Shown in pieces: positions 9,178 to 18,145 of a stretch of DNA of 64,000 bases. Within the stretch, counting starts at the first letter, position 1. The number at the start of each line of letters is the position of its first letter. The translations under genes were made by a program, and so were the position numbers. The notes below the pieces were generated by a model that was not told where the DNA came from, ran no database searches, and saw nothing but the letters and a program-made list of their open reading frames with translations. Source of the DNA: Arenibaculum pallidiluteum (lineage in GTDB: Bacteria; Pseudomonadota; Alphaproteobacteria; Azospirillales; Azospirillaceae); contig NZ_JAFIQU010000005.1 of the NCBI RefSeq assembly GCF_017355985.1, forward strand, positions 186,001 through 250,000. The letters are read 5' to 3'.

Positions 9178-10563
9178 ATGATTCGCGTCTTCAACATGTA
9201 CGTGCCCACGGCCTACCTGATGCTGGCCGTGGTGGACGCCTTCATTCTCGCCGGCGCCATGGCCTTCGGCCTTACGCTGAGCTGGTGGATGGACGATGGC
9301 GGGCTGGTGCCGGGAAGCCATCTCCTGCGGCATGTGCTGACATTCGCGGGGGTCGCGCTGCCCTGCCTCTTCGCGATGGGGCTGCACCAGCGCAAGTACC
9401 TGATCAGCCTGCGCGTCGTGCTGCTGCGCCTGATGGTCGCGATGGGCGCCACGCTGTTCGCGCTGCTCGCGCTCTTTTACGTCTTCCCGCCGCTGCGGAT
9501 CTGGATCAGCGCACTGGTTCCGGCCTTCCTGCTCTCCATGGTCGGGCTCAGCCTGGCGCGCATCGTGCTGGTCCGGGTGCTCTGCGCGCCGACGATGCGC
9601 AGTCGGGTTCTGGTGCTCGGCACCGGCCAGCAGGCTCGCCGGATCGAGCAGGCCGAGCGCGAGCTCGACCCCGCCCATTTCGTCTGCGTCGGCTTCGTCC
9701 CCGTCGGTGCCGAGCCGGAACTGGTGACGCCCGGACGGATCCTGCGGGTCAATGACCTGCTCTCCGAGGCGCAGCAGCTCCGTGCGGACGAGGTGGTGGT
9801 GGCCTGCGAGCGGCCGGAGCTCGGCGTCCCCAAGGAGACGCTGCTGCGCTTCCGCGAGGCGGGGATCCGCGTGCTCGACCGTGCGACCTTCGTGGAGCGC
9901 GAGCTCTGCCAGGTCGACATCGAGGAGATCTATCCGGACTGGCTGCTCTATTCCGACGGAACATCCATGGGCAATGTGCCGGCCGTCGTGAAGCGTGGCT
10001 TCGACGTGGCGGTGAGCCTCGTTATGCTCGCCTTCACCTTGCCGCTGATGCTGCTCACGGCGCTGGCGATCAAGATCGAGGATGGCGGGCCCGTCTTCTA
10101 CCGGCAGGAGCGGGTGGGCCTGAACGGGCGGACCTTCAGCGTGATCAAGTTCCGCAGCATGCGCGTCGATGCCGAGCGGGACGGGGTGGCGCGCTGGGCG
10201 CAACGGGGCGACAGCCGCGTCACGCGCGTCGGCCAGCTGATCCGCCTGATCCGCGTCGACGAGCTGCCCCAGATCCTGAACGTCCTCAGGGGCGAGATGA
10301 GCTTCGTCGGACCCCGGCCCGAGCGTCCCACCATCGTCAACGACCTGATCAGCGAGATCACGTCCTATCCGCATCGGCACATGGTCAAGCCGGGCATCAC
10401 GGGCTGGGCCCAGATCAACTATCCCTACGGCGCCTCCATCGAGGACTCGAAGGAGAAGCTGAAGTTCGACCTCTACTACGTGAAGAACTCGAGCCTGCTG
10501 CTCGACCTGATCATCATCCTGCAGACCGTCCGCGTCGTGCTCTTCGCCCAGGGCGCGCGCTGA
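9178..10563 (+). CDS. exopolysaccharide polyprenyl glycosylphosphotransferase (EpsB/WcaJ-like)
   Basis: This membrane enzyme would transfer a sugar phosphate onto undecaprenyl phosphate to start an exopolysaccharide repeat unit. The N-terminal half has several transmembrane helices and a nucleotide-fold-like linker (RVLVLGTGQQARRIEQAER). The C-terminal half is a bacterial sugar transferase domain with KRGFDVAVSL, GPVFYRQERVGLNG, VIKFRSMRVDAE, RVDELPQILNVLRGEMSFVG, PRPER and KPGITGWAQINY. The start at 9178 (MIRVFNMYVP) fits the PEP-CTERM-associated EpsB-type subfamily and has a GGCGGAGA site upstream. An ATG 18 bp earlier is less likely. No other polysaccharide genes adjoin it, so it is an orphan. 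Confidence 0.87.
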   Translation: MIRVFNMYVPTAYLMLAVVDAFILAGAMAFGLTLSWWMDDGGLVPGSHLLRHVLTFAGVALPCLFAMGLHQRKYLISLRVVLLRLMVAMGATLFALLALFYVFPPLRIWISALVPAFLLSMVGLSLARIVLVRVLCAPTMRSRVLVLGTGQQARRIEQAERELDPAHFVCVGFVPVGAEPELVTPGRILRVNDLLSEAQQLRADEVVVACERPELGVPKETLLRFREAGIRVLDRATFVERELCQVDIEEIYPDWLLYSDGTSMGNVPAVVKRGFDVAVSLVMLAFTLPLMLLTALAIKIEDGGPVFYRQERVGLNGRTFSVIKFRSMRVDAERDGVARWAQRGDSRVTRVGQLIRLIRVDELPQILNVLRGEMSFVGPRPERPTIVNDLISEITSYPHRHMVKPGITGWAQINYPYGASIEDSKEKLKFDLYYVKNSSLLLDLIIILQTVRVVLFAQGAR

Positions 10564-10594
10564 CGGGCTCTCATCGCGTCCTGTGATTTCCGTC

Positions 10595-10618
10595 ATGGCC
10601 GGCCTTTGGGCCGGCCAT
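10595..10618 (+). terminator. hairpin after the glycosylphosphotransferase gene
   Basis: A perfect 10-bp stem (ATGGCCGGCC at 10595-10604, GGCCGGCCAT at 10609-10618) with loop TTTG lies 31 bp after the stop. It lacks a clear T-run, so intrinsic termination is probable but not certain. Confidence 0.5.
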
Positions 10619-10660
10619 CACTGTTGAAGGGAGTGAAACCCGAGCGCAGGAGGAGGCACC

Positions 10661-11113
10661 ATGATCCCGATCGGAAGGCTCGCCGGGTCCGCCGGCCTCG
10701 CGCTCCTGCTGCTGCCGGGCTGCATCGCCCATTCCGACGAGCGGCTGCGACACGGCTGGGCCCCGGCCCCGGGCTGGGCGCCACCACCGCCGGCCATGGC
10801 GCCGCCCTTCCCGGCGCCGCCGATCCTGGTTCTTCCCCGCCCGCAGCCGCCGCCGCTCTGGGTTCCGCCGCCCCCGTCATGGGCCGGGCCGCCGCGGTAC
10901 TGGACGCCGGGACCTCCGGGCTGGGGGCCGCCGCGGCATTCCTGGGCTCCGCCGCCGCACCCGCGCTATTCCTGGGCGCCCCACTGGCGCAATCCCCACT
11001 GGCGCAATCCCCACTGGCGGAACCCCAGCTGGCGCGAGCCCCATGGCAGGCCCTGGCACCCGTCCCCCTTTGCTTGGCAGGGACGCCCCTCCTGGCGTTT
11101 CGACGGGCGCTGA
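10661..11113 (+). CDS. Pro/Trp-rich lipoprotein with short tandem repeats
   Basis: A 150-residue predicted lipoprotein. The signal peptide ends in a lipobox, LLLPGC, with the cysteine at about residue 19. The mature chain is dominated by Pro, Trp, His, Arg and Gly, with PPP and APPP runs and then tandem HWRNP pentapeptides near residues 107-123. The composition suggests an extended, disordered envelope protein. There is no recognisable domain. The ATG follows a GCGCAGGAGGAGGC site. The gene follows the terminator hairpin of the preceding gene and is probably transcribed alone. Confidence 0.6.
   Translation: MIPIGRLAGSAGLALLLLPGCIAHSDERLRHGWAPAPGWAPPPPAMAPPFPAPPILVLPRPQPPPLWVPPPPSWAGPPRYWTPGPPGWGPPRHSWAPPPHPRYSWAPHWRNPHWRNPHWRNPSWREPHGRPWHPSPFAWQGRPSWRFDGR
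10978..11026 (+). repeat. tandem 15-bp repeat encoding HWRNP
   Basis: About three consecutive copies of CCACTGGCGCAATCC, the third degenerate, encode the HWRNP pentapeptides of the lipoprotein. Being a multiple of three, copy-number change by slippage would preserve the frame. Confidence 0.7.
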
Positions 11114-11156
11114 GCGCGGGTCCGTTGCCGGCGACCGTCACCGGTTCAGGCCGGCA

Positions 11157-11678
11157 TTACCGGACCGTCAGGCCCTCGCCGAGGGTGCACTCGAAGCGTT
11201 TCGACGCTGTCACGCGGTAGTCGGGCATTGAGACCGCCGACATGGAGACGGTCGCAAGGCCACCGGGCGGGATCTCGATGCGCAGGAACTCGGCCACCGC
11301 CGCTTTGCCGTCCGACACCATGTGATGCGTGGTGGACAGCCTGATCCGCTGCTGCTCGTCGATCATGTATTCGGCGAAGCTGAACCCGCCGCGCAACCCC
11401 GGGCCGGGCGTCCTTTCGCCCGCGACGTAGCACTTCGCAAGGTCAAGGGTGATGTTGGTCCGGCCCAGCCCGCGAAGCGAGCGCCGGATTCGCACGTAGT
11501 CCCTGTCGCTTTCGAGGATCTGCTGCATCTCGGGGTCGGTTTCGATCACCGAGATCGGCACCGTTTCGGCCGCGGCGCCTTGCGCCGCGGCGCGGTCAGT
11601 GGCCGCGAGCAGGTGGGACGACGCATACAGGCAGCATAGCGCGACCAGCGCCAGGACCGGCCTCTTCATGTCCAGCAT
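11157..11678 (-). CDS. hypothetical secreted protein
   Basis: A 173-residue protein with a Sec signal peptide (RPVLALVALCCLYASSHLLAA, with cleavage likely near residue 26-34). The mature part contains two cysteines far apart (KCYVAG and FECTLG), which could form a disulfide in the periplasm. No family or active-site motif was recognised. It is convergent with the lipoprotein gene. The ATG at 11678 could be replaced by the one at 11669 (MKRPVLAL), which gives a more typical signal peptide. Function unknown. Confidence 0.55.
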   Translation of the reverse strand: MLDMKRPVLALVALCCLYASSHLLAATDRAAAQGAAAETVPISVIETDPEMQQILESDRDYVRIRRSLRGLGRTNITLDLAKCYVAGERTPGPGLRGGFSFAEYMIDEQQRIRLSTTHHMVSDGKAAVAEFLRIEIPPGGLATVSMSAVSMPDYRVTASKRFECTLGEGLTVR

Positions 11679-11867
11679 CCTTATCCGGTGCGGACGACGC
11701 GGGAAGGCTCGCGCCCCGCTCGAGCCTTTTCCGTTTCCTGCGTTGCCGGACTATGTCGGACTGAATGAAACCGCCTACAGATGAAACATGGGTTTTGCAG
11801 CAGGGGCTTCACGCCGGGGGGCCGCGGCCGGGATCCATCGGCTGGAGCCGGCGTCAGGGGCGTTGAT

Positions 11868-13259
11868 CTAGACGATGGGCAGCAGGAGGGCGCCGGGGCT
11901 TTCCAGCAGGTCGGCGATGATGCCGAGGCCGCGGCGCAGCGTCTCGCGCGTGGGGGCTGTCAGGCTGATGCGGACCGCCTGCGGGGCCTGTCCGCGTCCG
12001 ACGATGAAGACGTCGGCGGGCGCGACCTTGATGCCCTTGCGCAGCAGCTCGCTGGTGAAGGATTCGCGACGCCAGGGCTCCGGCAGGCGGAGCCACAGGT
12101 AGCCGGCGCCGGCGGGCATGTCCGCGGTGTAGGGACCGAGCACCTCGCGCGCGATCTCCTGGCGGGCCAGGGTCTCCTCGTGGTGTCGGTCGGCGATGCG
12201 GTCCGCATCGCCGCTTTCGATCAGCACGCGGGCGAGCTCGGCCATGAAGGGCGAGGTCATCCAGCTCACGGCGCGGATGGCCTGGGACAGGCGGTCGCTC
12301 AGTCCGCGCGGCGCCGCCATGTATCCGATGCGCAGCCCCGGGGCCACGCTCTTGGTCAGGCTCGTGAGATAGATCGTGCTGTCCGGCGCGATCTCGGCGT
12401 AGGTCGGCGGCGCCTCGGGCGAAAGGAACCCGAATACGTCGTCCTCCACGATCACCACGCCGGCGGCTTGTGCGATGTCGGCGATACGCTCGCGCCGCTC
12501 CGCGGGTACGACGATCTGCGTCGGGTTGTGGAGCGTTGGGGTGGTGTAGAAGGCCCGGGGCGTGCCGACCGCCCGGATCGCGGCTTCCAGAGCCTCGGGC
12601 ACGACGCCGTCCGCATCCATGGTGACCGGGTGCAGCTTGAGGCCTAGCGTCGCGGCTGCCACCTTCAGCCCGGGATAGGTGAGTTCCTCGGCCAGGATCG
12701 TGTCGCCGGCGCTGGCCAGCGCCATCAGGCTCAGGGCGATGGCGTTCTGACCGCCGCTGCAGACGAGCACCCTGTCGGGTTCGACCGCCAGCCCGTGTCT
12801 GGCGAGCCAGGAGGCGCCGGCGGCGCGGTGCACGGCCATGCCGGCATGGGGCTGGTAGCGCAGCAGGGCCTCGAAGTCCGGTCGGGCCGTCACCTTGGCT
12901 GCGGCCTCCGCCATGATCCCCTCGATCCCGATGGGAGCCGGCTGGCCGACCGACAGGTCGATGAGGCCGTCGTCGGCAGGTTCGCGCGGCTCCGGCATCG
13001 AGGGAACCGGACGCTCGGCGCCGCGCACGTAGGTGCCCCGCCCGACCTCTCCGCCGACCAGGCCGCGACGCTCCGCTTCAGCATAGGCGCGGGTGATCGT
13101 GCCGGTGGTGACGCCGAGCCGCAGGGCCAGGTCGCGATGGGTCGGAAGCCGCGTGCCTGGCGGAAGGCGGCCCGCCCTTACATCCTCGGCCAGGGCGTCG
13201 GCGATCGCGCGGTAGCGGGGGCCCTGGCGTTCGGCGATGTCGGGGATCCAACGTGTCAT
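11868..13259 (-). CDS. MocR-type PLP-dependent transcriptional regulator (GntR/aminotransferase fusion)
   Basis: A fusion of an N-terminal GntR winged helix (residues about 5-80: YRAIADALAEDVRAGRLPPG, LPTHRDLALRLGVTTGTITRAY) to a fold-type I aminotransferase domain. The PLP lysine lies in LTSLTKSVAPGLRIGY, and the domain also contains VEDDVFGFLS and YTTPTLHNPTQ. Such proteins usually act as PLP-sensing regulators of vitamin B6 or amino-acid genes rather than as enzymes. The ATG at 13259 (MTRWIPDIAER) gives the usual length; a start nine codons upstream is less likely. Short direct repeats lie just upstream. The target is not evident. Confidence 0.88.
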   Translation of the reverse strand: MTRWIPDIAERQGPRYRAIADALAEDVRAGRLPPGTRLPTHRDLALRLGVTTGTITRAYAEAERRGLVGGEVGRGTYVRGAERPVPSMPEPREPADDGLIDLSVGQPAPIGIEGIMAEAAAKVTARPDFEALLRYQPHAGMAVHRAAGASWLARHGLAVEPDRVLVCSGGQNAIALSLMALASAGDTILAEELTYPGLKVAAATLGLKLHPVTMDADGVVPEALEAAIRAVGTPRAFYTTPTLHNPTQIVVPAERRERIADIAQAAGVVIVEDDVFGFLSPEAPPTYAEIAPDSTIYLTSLTKSVAPGLRIGYMAAPRGLSDRLSQAIRAVSWMTSPFMAELARVLIESGDADRIADRHHEETLARQEIAREVLGPYTADMPAGAGYLWLRLPEPWRRESFTSELLRKGIKVAPADVFIVGRGQAPQAVRISLTAPTRETLRRGLGIIADLLESPGALLLPIV

Positions 13260-13623
13260 ACCTGTTGCATACACCAGCAATGACAATCCGTTAAGGGCGA
13301 CCGTTAACGGCAGTCGTTAGGGGCGGTCGTCTGCGGCGGCCGCCAGGCGTCACCGCCACGGGAGTGGCGCCATGCGGGACGGGACAGGCAGCCATGACAA
13401 TCCTGATTGTCTCTATTTCACGCATGCAGCACGGATGAAGAAAGCGGCAGATCCGTAGGCATTCGCCCATCTTTCGGCCTGTTGCACCACTGTCACATGT
13501 TCGTGAAGGAGACATAATCCCCGTAATGTCACTATTGTATCGCGGAACAGAAACCGGATAATCGCATTGTCTCAGTGATCGGGGCATCTGAGCGTCGATC
13601 GATACCGACCGAGGGAGGAATGT
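13260..13623. other. 364-bp intergenic region between MocR-type regulator and DUF1127 gene
   Basis: No gene is seen here. Next to the regulator start are degenerate direct repeats of about 12-13 bp (13288-13338). The middle is ordinary high-GC sequence. The last 150 bp is markedly AT-richer and should hold the DUF1127 promoter, though no hexamer pair stands out. Confidence 0.5.
13288..13338. promoter_or_regulatory. degenerate direct repeats upstream of MocR-type gene
   Basis: Four head-to-tail units of 12-13 bp (CCGTTAAGGGCGA, CCGTTAACGGCA, GTCGTTAGGGGCG, GTCGTCTGCGGC) begin 29 bp upstream of the regulator start. MocR/GntR proteins often bind direct repeats in their own promoters, so autoregulation is a reasonable inference. 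Confidence 0.4.
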
Positions 13624-13818
13624 ATGCTGACAATGCGCGCGGGAGCCGCCCGGACCGGCGGGTTCTCCTTCGACCCGATGGGGATCGTGCTGACCTGGCT
13701 GGAACGCCGTGAGCAGCGCCATGCCCTCGCCAATCTCGACGATCGCCTGCTGAAGGACATCGGTCTTTCCCGCTCCCTGGTGGAGCGCGAGACCTCTAAG
13801 CCTTTCTGGGTGGCCTAA
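13624..13818 (+). CDS. DUF1127 small protein (YjiS-like)
   Basis: A 64-residue protein whose C-terminal half matches the DUF1127 signature: WLERREQRHALANLDDRLL followed by KDIGLSRSLVERE. These Arg-rich helical proteins are common in alphaproteobacteria, and some relatives are reported to bind RNA or to affect phosphate and carbon metabolism. This copy's role is unknown. A strong GGGAGGA site lies just before the ATG at 13624, and an ATG three codons on is an alternative. The upstream stretch is AT-richer, suggesting its own promoter. Confidence 0.85.
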   Translation: MLTMRAGAARTGGFSFDPMGIVLTWLERREQRHALANLDDRLLKDIGLSRSLVERETSKPFWVA

Positions 13819-13919
13819 GCATCCAATGCGGCAGGTGATCCTGTCGGCCGGCCCCGCTGCCGGTCCCTGAACCCGTTCCCGGCAGCCGCACGGCCGTTCC
13901 AGGCCGCGGCCCGGGAACG

Positions 13920-14190
13920 GTGACGGCTGCGGAGCGGCTGCGCCATCTGCGCGTTCGCACGGCAGCCGCAAGGCTCGGCAGCTTCGAGCCGACGGCGGTT
14001 CTCCACCACCACGAAATTCACGATGCCCCCGCTGCTCTCCTGGCCGTTGGTGACGGTGAGGACAGGGCGGCCGCGCAAGGCGTCCAGCGCCGCGCCCACG
14101 GACTGGGCCAGCGAGCCCGCCACGAACGGAATGCGGCAGGGTGCGAGCACGAGTGGGATGGCGAGCAGCTTCGACAGCTCCCGGCCGGTC
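13920..14190 (-). pseudogene. probable remnant of a YfiR-like (DUF4154) periplasmic protein
   Basis: In one leftward frame a segment reads like the C-terminal half of a YfiR-family protein: APCRIPFVAG (compare the family CHILFV), ALRGRPVLTVTNGQ, then SSGGIVNFVVVENRR. The usual continuation after NRR (a Phe-Glu-Ile-Asn type stretch ending in LLxLA) is missing in this frame, while a neighbouring frame gives SLAAAVRTRRWRS. This suggests a frameshift near 13990. No signal peptide or N-terminal half is recognisable. The neighbouring sequence (13819-13919 and 14191-14452) holds no other convincing gene. A divergent intact gene is possible but less likely. Confidence 0.4.
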
Positions 14191-14452
14191 GCGCGCTCTC
14201 GCCCGTGCACCCGATCTGCTTCTGCTTCTGCCGCTCCCTTCGTCTTCCGTCCTGCCCCCGGGGACGATCCCGCAGGCAGGATCCCGCGCCGCGTCCCGCG
14301 GCTGTGCCGGGCCATCCTGGCCGGGGGAGCCCTGCGAGGCCAACCGATCATGGCGATCCCGTACCGGCACCTTCCGGACGGCATCGCTTGTGATCTCCGG
14401 TCCTTCGCGGCAGGCTTGCCGCCGCGGGCGCTGGCCCGCCCAGCGCGGAGGA

Positions 14453-14923
14453 ATGGTCGTGCAGGAGCTCTATTTCGAGGATTTTCAGGTGGGGGGTCGT
14501 TTCGAGACCGCGGGGATCACCCTGACCGAGTCCCAGATCATCGACTATGCCCTGGTCCATGACCCCCAGCCCTTCCATGTGGACAAGGTGGCCGCCGGGC
14601 GCTCCGTATTCGGTGGGCTGATCGCAAGCGGCTTCCAGACAATGGCCCTGACCTTCCGCCTCTTCTACGAGACCGGCGTCCTCCGGGCGGCGAACCTGGG
14701 CGGCGCCGGGATCCATGAACTGCGCTGGCTGAGGCCCGTGCGCCCGGGGGATACGCTCTCCGCCGCGGTGGAGGTCCTGGAGATGCGTCCCTCGGGTTCG
14801 CGCGAGGACCGCGGCTGGATCCGCTTCGGCTATACCGCCCGCAACCAGGATGCCGAGCCCGTGTTGACCATGGCGATCGACCATCTGGTCGCCCGCCGCG
14901 CGCCGGCAGCTATCTCCGTCTGA
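14453..14923 (+). CDS. MaoC-like (R)-specific enoyl-CoA hydratase
   Basis: A 156-residue hot-dog-fold protein of the MaoC dehydratase family, which hydrates trans-2-enoyl-CoA to (R)-3-hydroxyacyl-CoA or acts on similar thioesters. The active-site pair is in YALVHDPQPFHVDKVAA (Asp and His), followed by FGGLIASGFQTMALTFRLF and, later, HELRWLRPVRPGDTL. I chose the ATG at 14453, directly after a perfect GCGGAGGA site. A longer in-frame extension upstream is basic low-complexity sequence and is not supported. It is a single gene here, and no beta-oxidation partner adjoins it. Confidence 0.85.
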   Translation: MVVQELYFEDFQVGGRFETAGITLTESQIIDYALVHDPQPFHVDKVAAGRSVFGGLIASGFQTMALTFRLFYETGVLRAANLGGAGIHELRWLRPVRPGDTLSAAVEVLEMRPSGSREDRGWIRFGYTARNQDAEPVLTMAIDHLVARRAPAAISV

Positions 14924-15016
14924 AAAGGAGGGCAGCTACGCCAATTGGCGCGTGCAGCCTCTTTCGGATAGGATCCCCGCCGCGGGCAGAGATGCCCCGC
15001 GTGGGGGACAAGTCGG

Positions 15017-16732
15017 ATGGCGGAACTTCCGACCGGCGCTGTGACGGTCGTCTACGAGCTGCACACGCTCCAGGATCGCTTCTGGAGGCTGGCTGCCGAC
15101 GCGAACAGCCAGGACCGGCTGATGCAGGCGGCCGAGCAGTCGCTGCTGAACCAGTCGGGCGTGCAGGGTGTGCGCGTCGTGCGCTCTTCCCATTTCCATG
15201 GCTTCGAGCATTCGGACCGGGTCGTGCTGCACAAGTGGTTGCGCGCCGGGGCCGAAGAGCCCGACTTCGACCATCACGGGCCATCTGCGGCGAGCACGGC
15301 TGCCTGCACGGCGCCGGCGGATTTCTACCGCGAGGACGCGCGGGCCGAGATGCGCATCCTGCTGGCCCGCTTCCTCGAGGCTCGCAGGATCACGCCCGTC
15401 GAGCTCCTGCATTTTCCCGGCCACGCCGAGGAGATGGCCGCCAACCGGGCCGTCGTCGAGGCTGCGGTCCAAAAGGCGGCGCGCGCCCAGGTCACGGGAA
15501 CGGCAACCCCGGCCAACCGGCGCCACCACGATCTGATGGAGCTCACCCACAAGGCCGTGCACGAGCTGGCTTCCGAGGCGCGGGCCAATCCGTTCGTTGC
15601 CATTGAGCCCGCGGGCTTCATGGCCGCCGCGCGCGAAGTCGCCGCTCGCTTTCCCGACCGTCCGGAGTTCCACGTCCTGCGCCTGCTGGCGGGATGCCTC
15701 GCGGACTCCGCGACCTGGACCGAGAAGCTCCACAGGATCGGGCTCGCCGCCGGTGCGGACGGGATCGAGATCCCGGAACTCAAGCCGATCGACATGGTCG
15801 CGGCCGAGATGATGCGCACGCCCTCCGCCCTGCGGGAGCTCGCGGGCGAACGGGGCACCCTGCAGGCCGTCCTGAAATTCCTGATGGACCTGCACGGCGG
15901 ACGCGTGGGCGCTGTGCTCGGCGTTCCCGGCGAGGCCGGCGGGGCCGAGTCGCTGGGTCCGCTGATCGCCGCCGGGCTGATGCCAAGGACCCGCTCGGCC
16001 CTGCGCCTTTCCCTGCTGGAGGAGCTGGGGCGGCCCGCCTGGCTCCGTCCCGCCGGCGACCTGTTCCAGGAAATGGAGGCGCTGAACGTGGTGATCGCCG
16101 GGATGACCGAGGCGAGCCCCGCACTCGGGCGCGACGAGGAGGTCCGCGAGGCGGTCGAGCAGCGCTGCGGCCGCGCGATCGCGAGCGAGCGGCTCGCCAT
16201 CGCGCTCCAGGGCGCGCGCACGACCTTCGAGAAGTTGGAGCGGCTCGTGCGGCTGATCCAGCTCGCCCCTGGCGAGCGCAACAAGGCCCAGCTCCGCGCC
16301 GTGCTGGTGCAGTCCGTCTCGCCGCGCATGCTGCTGCACGAGCTGATGCCCGCCCGCGCCCAGCGCGTCGAGGCGGCGGAGCATCTGGGCGCGGCGCTCG
16401 CCCTGCTTGGCGCCGGCGGGGTCGAGGGCAAGGCCGCAAGCCCCGTGGCAGGCCCCATCGAGGAGGAGCTTCTGGACATCCTGCGCAGCGAGGTCGTGGG
16501 ATCGAAGAGGCCGCTGCCCGACCGCATCGACCTGCTGGTCAGGATGCTGGGCAAGGCGCCGCCCCCCGAGGGGCGGGTCCGCACCTTCGCCGCGGGCATC
16601 CTGACGCGCGCACTGTCCGTTCCGGACTTCCTCCCGGCCTACCGGCAGCGCTTCGTGCGCGAGGAACGGGAGGCGCTGCAGCGGCTCCAGCGTTTCGCCG
16701 CGGCCGTCGGCGCCAGCCCGGCCGGCGCCTGA
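15017..16732 (+). CDS. hypothetical protein, 571 residues
   Basis: A long, mostly helical, Ala/Glu/Arg/Leu-rich protein with no signal peptide and no membrane helix. Codon use and GC match the chromosome, so it is a real gene. Landmarks are an N-terminal segment VTVVYELHTLQDRFWRL, a region with several His (SSHFHGFEHSDRVVLHKW), and repeated amphipathic helices in the second half. No catalytic motif or family was recognised. The ATG at 15017 begins the first well-formed stretch. It lies 166 bp upstream of serC on the same strand, far enough to suggest a separate transcript. Confidence 0.65.
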   Translation: MAELPTGAVTVVYELHTLQDRFWRLAADANSQDRLMQAAEQSLLNQSGVQGVRVVRSSHFHGFEHSDRVVLHKWLRAGAEEPDFDHHGPSAASTAACTAPADFYREDARAEMRILLARFLEARRITPVELLHFPGHAEEMAANRAVVEAAVQKAARAQVTGTATPANRRHHDLMELTHKAVHELASEARANPFVAIEPAGFMAAAREVAARFPDRPEFHVLRLLAGCLADSATWTEKLHRIGLAAGADGIEIPELKPIDMVAAEMMRTPSALRELAGERGTLQAVLKFLMDLHGGRVGAVLGVPGEAGGAESLGPLIAAGLMPRTRSALRLSLLEELGRPAWLRPAGDLFQEMEALNVVIAGMTEASPALGRDEEVREAVEQRCGRAIASERLAIALQGARTTFEKLERLVRLIQLAPGERNKAQLRAVLVQSVSPRMLLHELMPARAQRVEAAEHLGAALALLGAGGVEGKAASPVAGPIEEELLDILRSEVVGSKRPLPDRIDLLVRMLGKAPPPEGRVRTFAAGILTRALSVPDFLPAYRQRFVREEREALQRLQRFAAAVGASPAGA

Positions 16733-16898
16733 GGGCGCGCAAGGGCGCCGCAGGGCGTCAGCGGCGGGCAGGGGCGCGAGCGGCGGGCCGCCGCGATTCC
16801 GGTGCGTTTTGGAATTTGCGTGCGGGACGGCCCGTCATTAAAGTCGCCGGCGGGCCACGACCCCCCACCGGGTCGCACTATTCTGGAAGGAATAGCAC

Positions 16899-18062
16899 AT
16901 GAAGCCGAACGACCGGCCTCGCACCCCCAATTTCTCCTCTGGTCCCTGCGCGAAGCGTCCCGGCTGGACCGTCGCGGCGCTCGCCGACGCCCTCGTCGGC
17001 CGTTCCCACCGCTCCAAGGAAGGCAAGGCCAAGCTCGCCGAGGTGATCGAGCTGAGCCGCCGCATCCTTGGCATGCCCGAGGGCTACCGGCTCGGCATCG
17101 TGCCCGCCTCGGACACCGGCGCGGTCGAGATGGCGCTTTGGAACCTGCTGGGCGAGCGCCCGGTCACCATGCTGGCCTGGGAGAGCTTCGGGAAGGACTG
17201 GGTCACCGACGCCACCAAGCAGCTTAAGCTGAAGGACACCGTGGTCCTGCAGGCGCCCTATGGCGGCCTGCCGGACCTCTCCGCCGTCGACTTCTCGACC
17301 GACGTCGTCTTCACCTGGAACGGCACGACCTCGGGCGTCCGAGTGCCGAACGGCGACTGGATCCCCGCAGATCGCCAGGGCCTGACCATCTGCGATGCGA
17401 CCTCGGCCGCCTTCGCCATGGACCTCCCCTGGGACAAGCTCGACGTCGTCACCTGGTCCTGGCAGAAGGTCCTGGGCGGCGAGGGGCAGCACGGCATGCT
17501 GGCGCTCTCGCCCCGTGCGGTCGCCCGGCTCGAGAGCTACAAGCCGGCCTGGCCGCTGCCCAAGCTGTTCCGCGTGACCAAAGACGGCAAGCTGGTCGAG
17601 GGCATCTTCAAGGGCGAGACGATCAACACGCCCTCCATGGTCGCGGTCGAGGACGCACTGGACGGGCTGCGATGGGCCCAGTCCATCGGCGGCCTGCCGG
17701 CGCTGGTCAAGCGCTCGGAGGCCAACCTTGCGGCCCTGGCGGCCTGGGTCGCGCGGACGCCCTGGGTCGACTTCCTTCCGGCCGACCCGGCGATCCGGTC
17801 CTGCACCTCCATCTGCCTGCGCATCGTCGATCCCGAGATCACGCGGCTCGACGACGCCGGCCAGGCGGAGGTGGCGAAGAAGCTGGCCTCCGTGCTGGAG
17901 AAGGAGGGCGTCGCCCTCGACGTCGCGGCCTATCGCGACGCGCCGCCCGGCCTGCGCATCTGGGGCGGGGCGACCATCGAGACCGCCGACATCGAGGCGC
18001 TGCTGCCCTGGCTCGACTGGGCCTTCGCCACCGTCAAGGCGGGCCTGTCCAAGGCCGCCTGA
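16899..18062 (+). CDS. serC: phosphoserine aminotransferase
   Basis: SerC converts 3-phosphohydroxypyruvate and glutamate to phosphoserine, the second step of serine synthesis. The 387-residue protein is a fold-type I PLP enzyme of the alphaproteobacterial SerC type. N-terminal [15 protein letters not shown] binds substrate phosphate, [19 protein letters not shown] precedes the PLP lysine in [16 protein letters not shown], and [19 protein letters not shown] follows. The ATG at 16899 has a GGAAGGAA site. serA begins 83 bp downstream on the same strand, so the two first steps of serine synthesis are probably co-transcribed. Confidence 0.95.
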   Translation: MKPNDRPRTPNFSSGPCAKRPGWTVAALADALVGRSHRSKEGKAKLAEVIELSRRILGMPEGYRLGIVPASDTGAVEMALWNLLGERPVTMLAWESFGKDWVTDATKQLKLKDTVVLQAPYGGLPDLSAVDFSTDVVFTWNGTTSGVRVPNGDWIPADRQGLTICDATSAAFAMDLPWDKLDVVTWSWQKVLGGEGQHGMLALSPRAVARLESYKPAWPLPKLFRVTKDGKLVEGIFKGETINTPSMVAVEDALDGLRWAQSIGGLPALVKRSEANLAALAAWVARTPWVDFLPADPAIRSCTSICLRIVDPEITRLDDAGQAEVAKKLASVLEKEGVALDVAAYRDAPPGLRIWGGATIETADIEALLPWLDWAFATVKAGLSKAA

Positions 18063-18145
18063 GCCCCCGACCGCGCCGCGTCCTCTCCCGCCCACGGGTC
18101 GGGGAGGGCGCCTGCGCGCCTTCGCGCACGGAGGAACCAATCATC

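Noticed and set aside
10978..11026. Short tandem repeats as a CRISPR array
   Set aside because: Units are contiguous 15-bp coding repeats without spacers, inside a lipoprotein gene.
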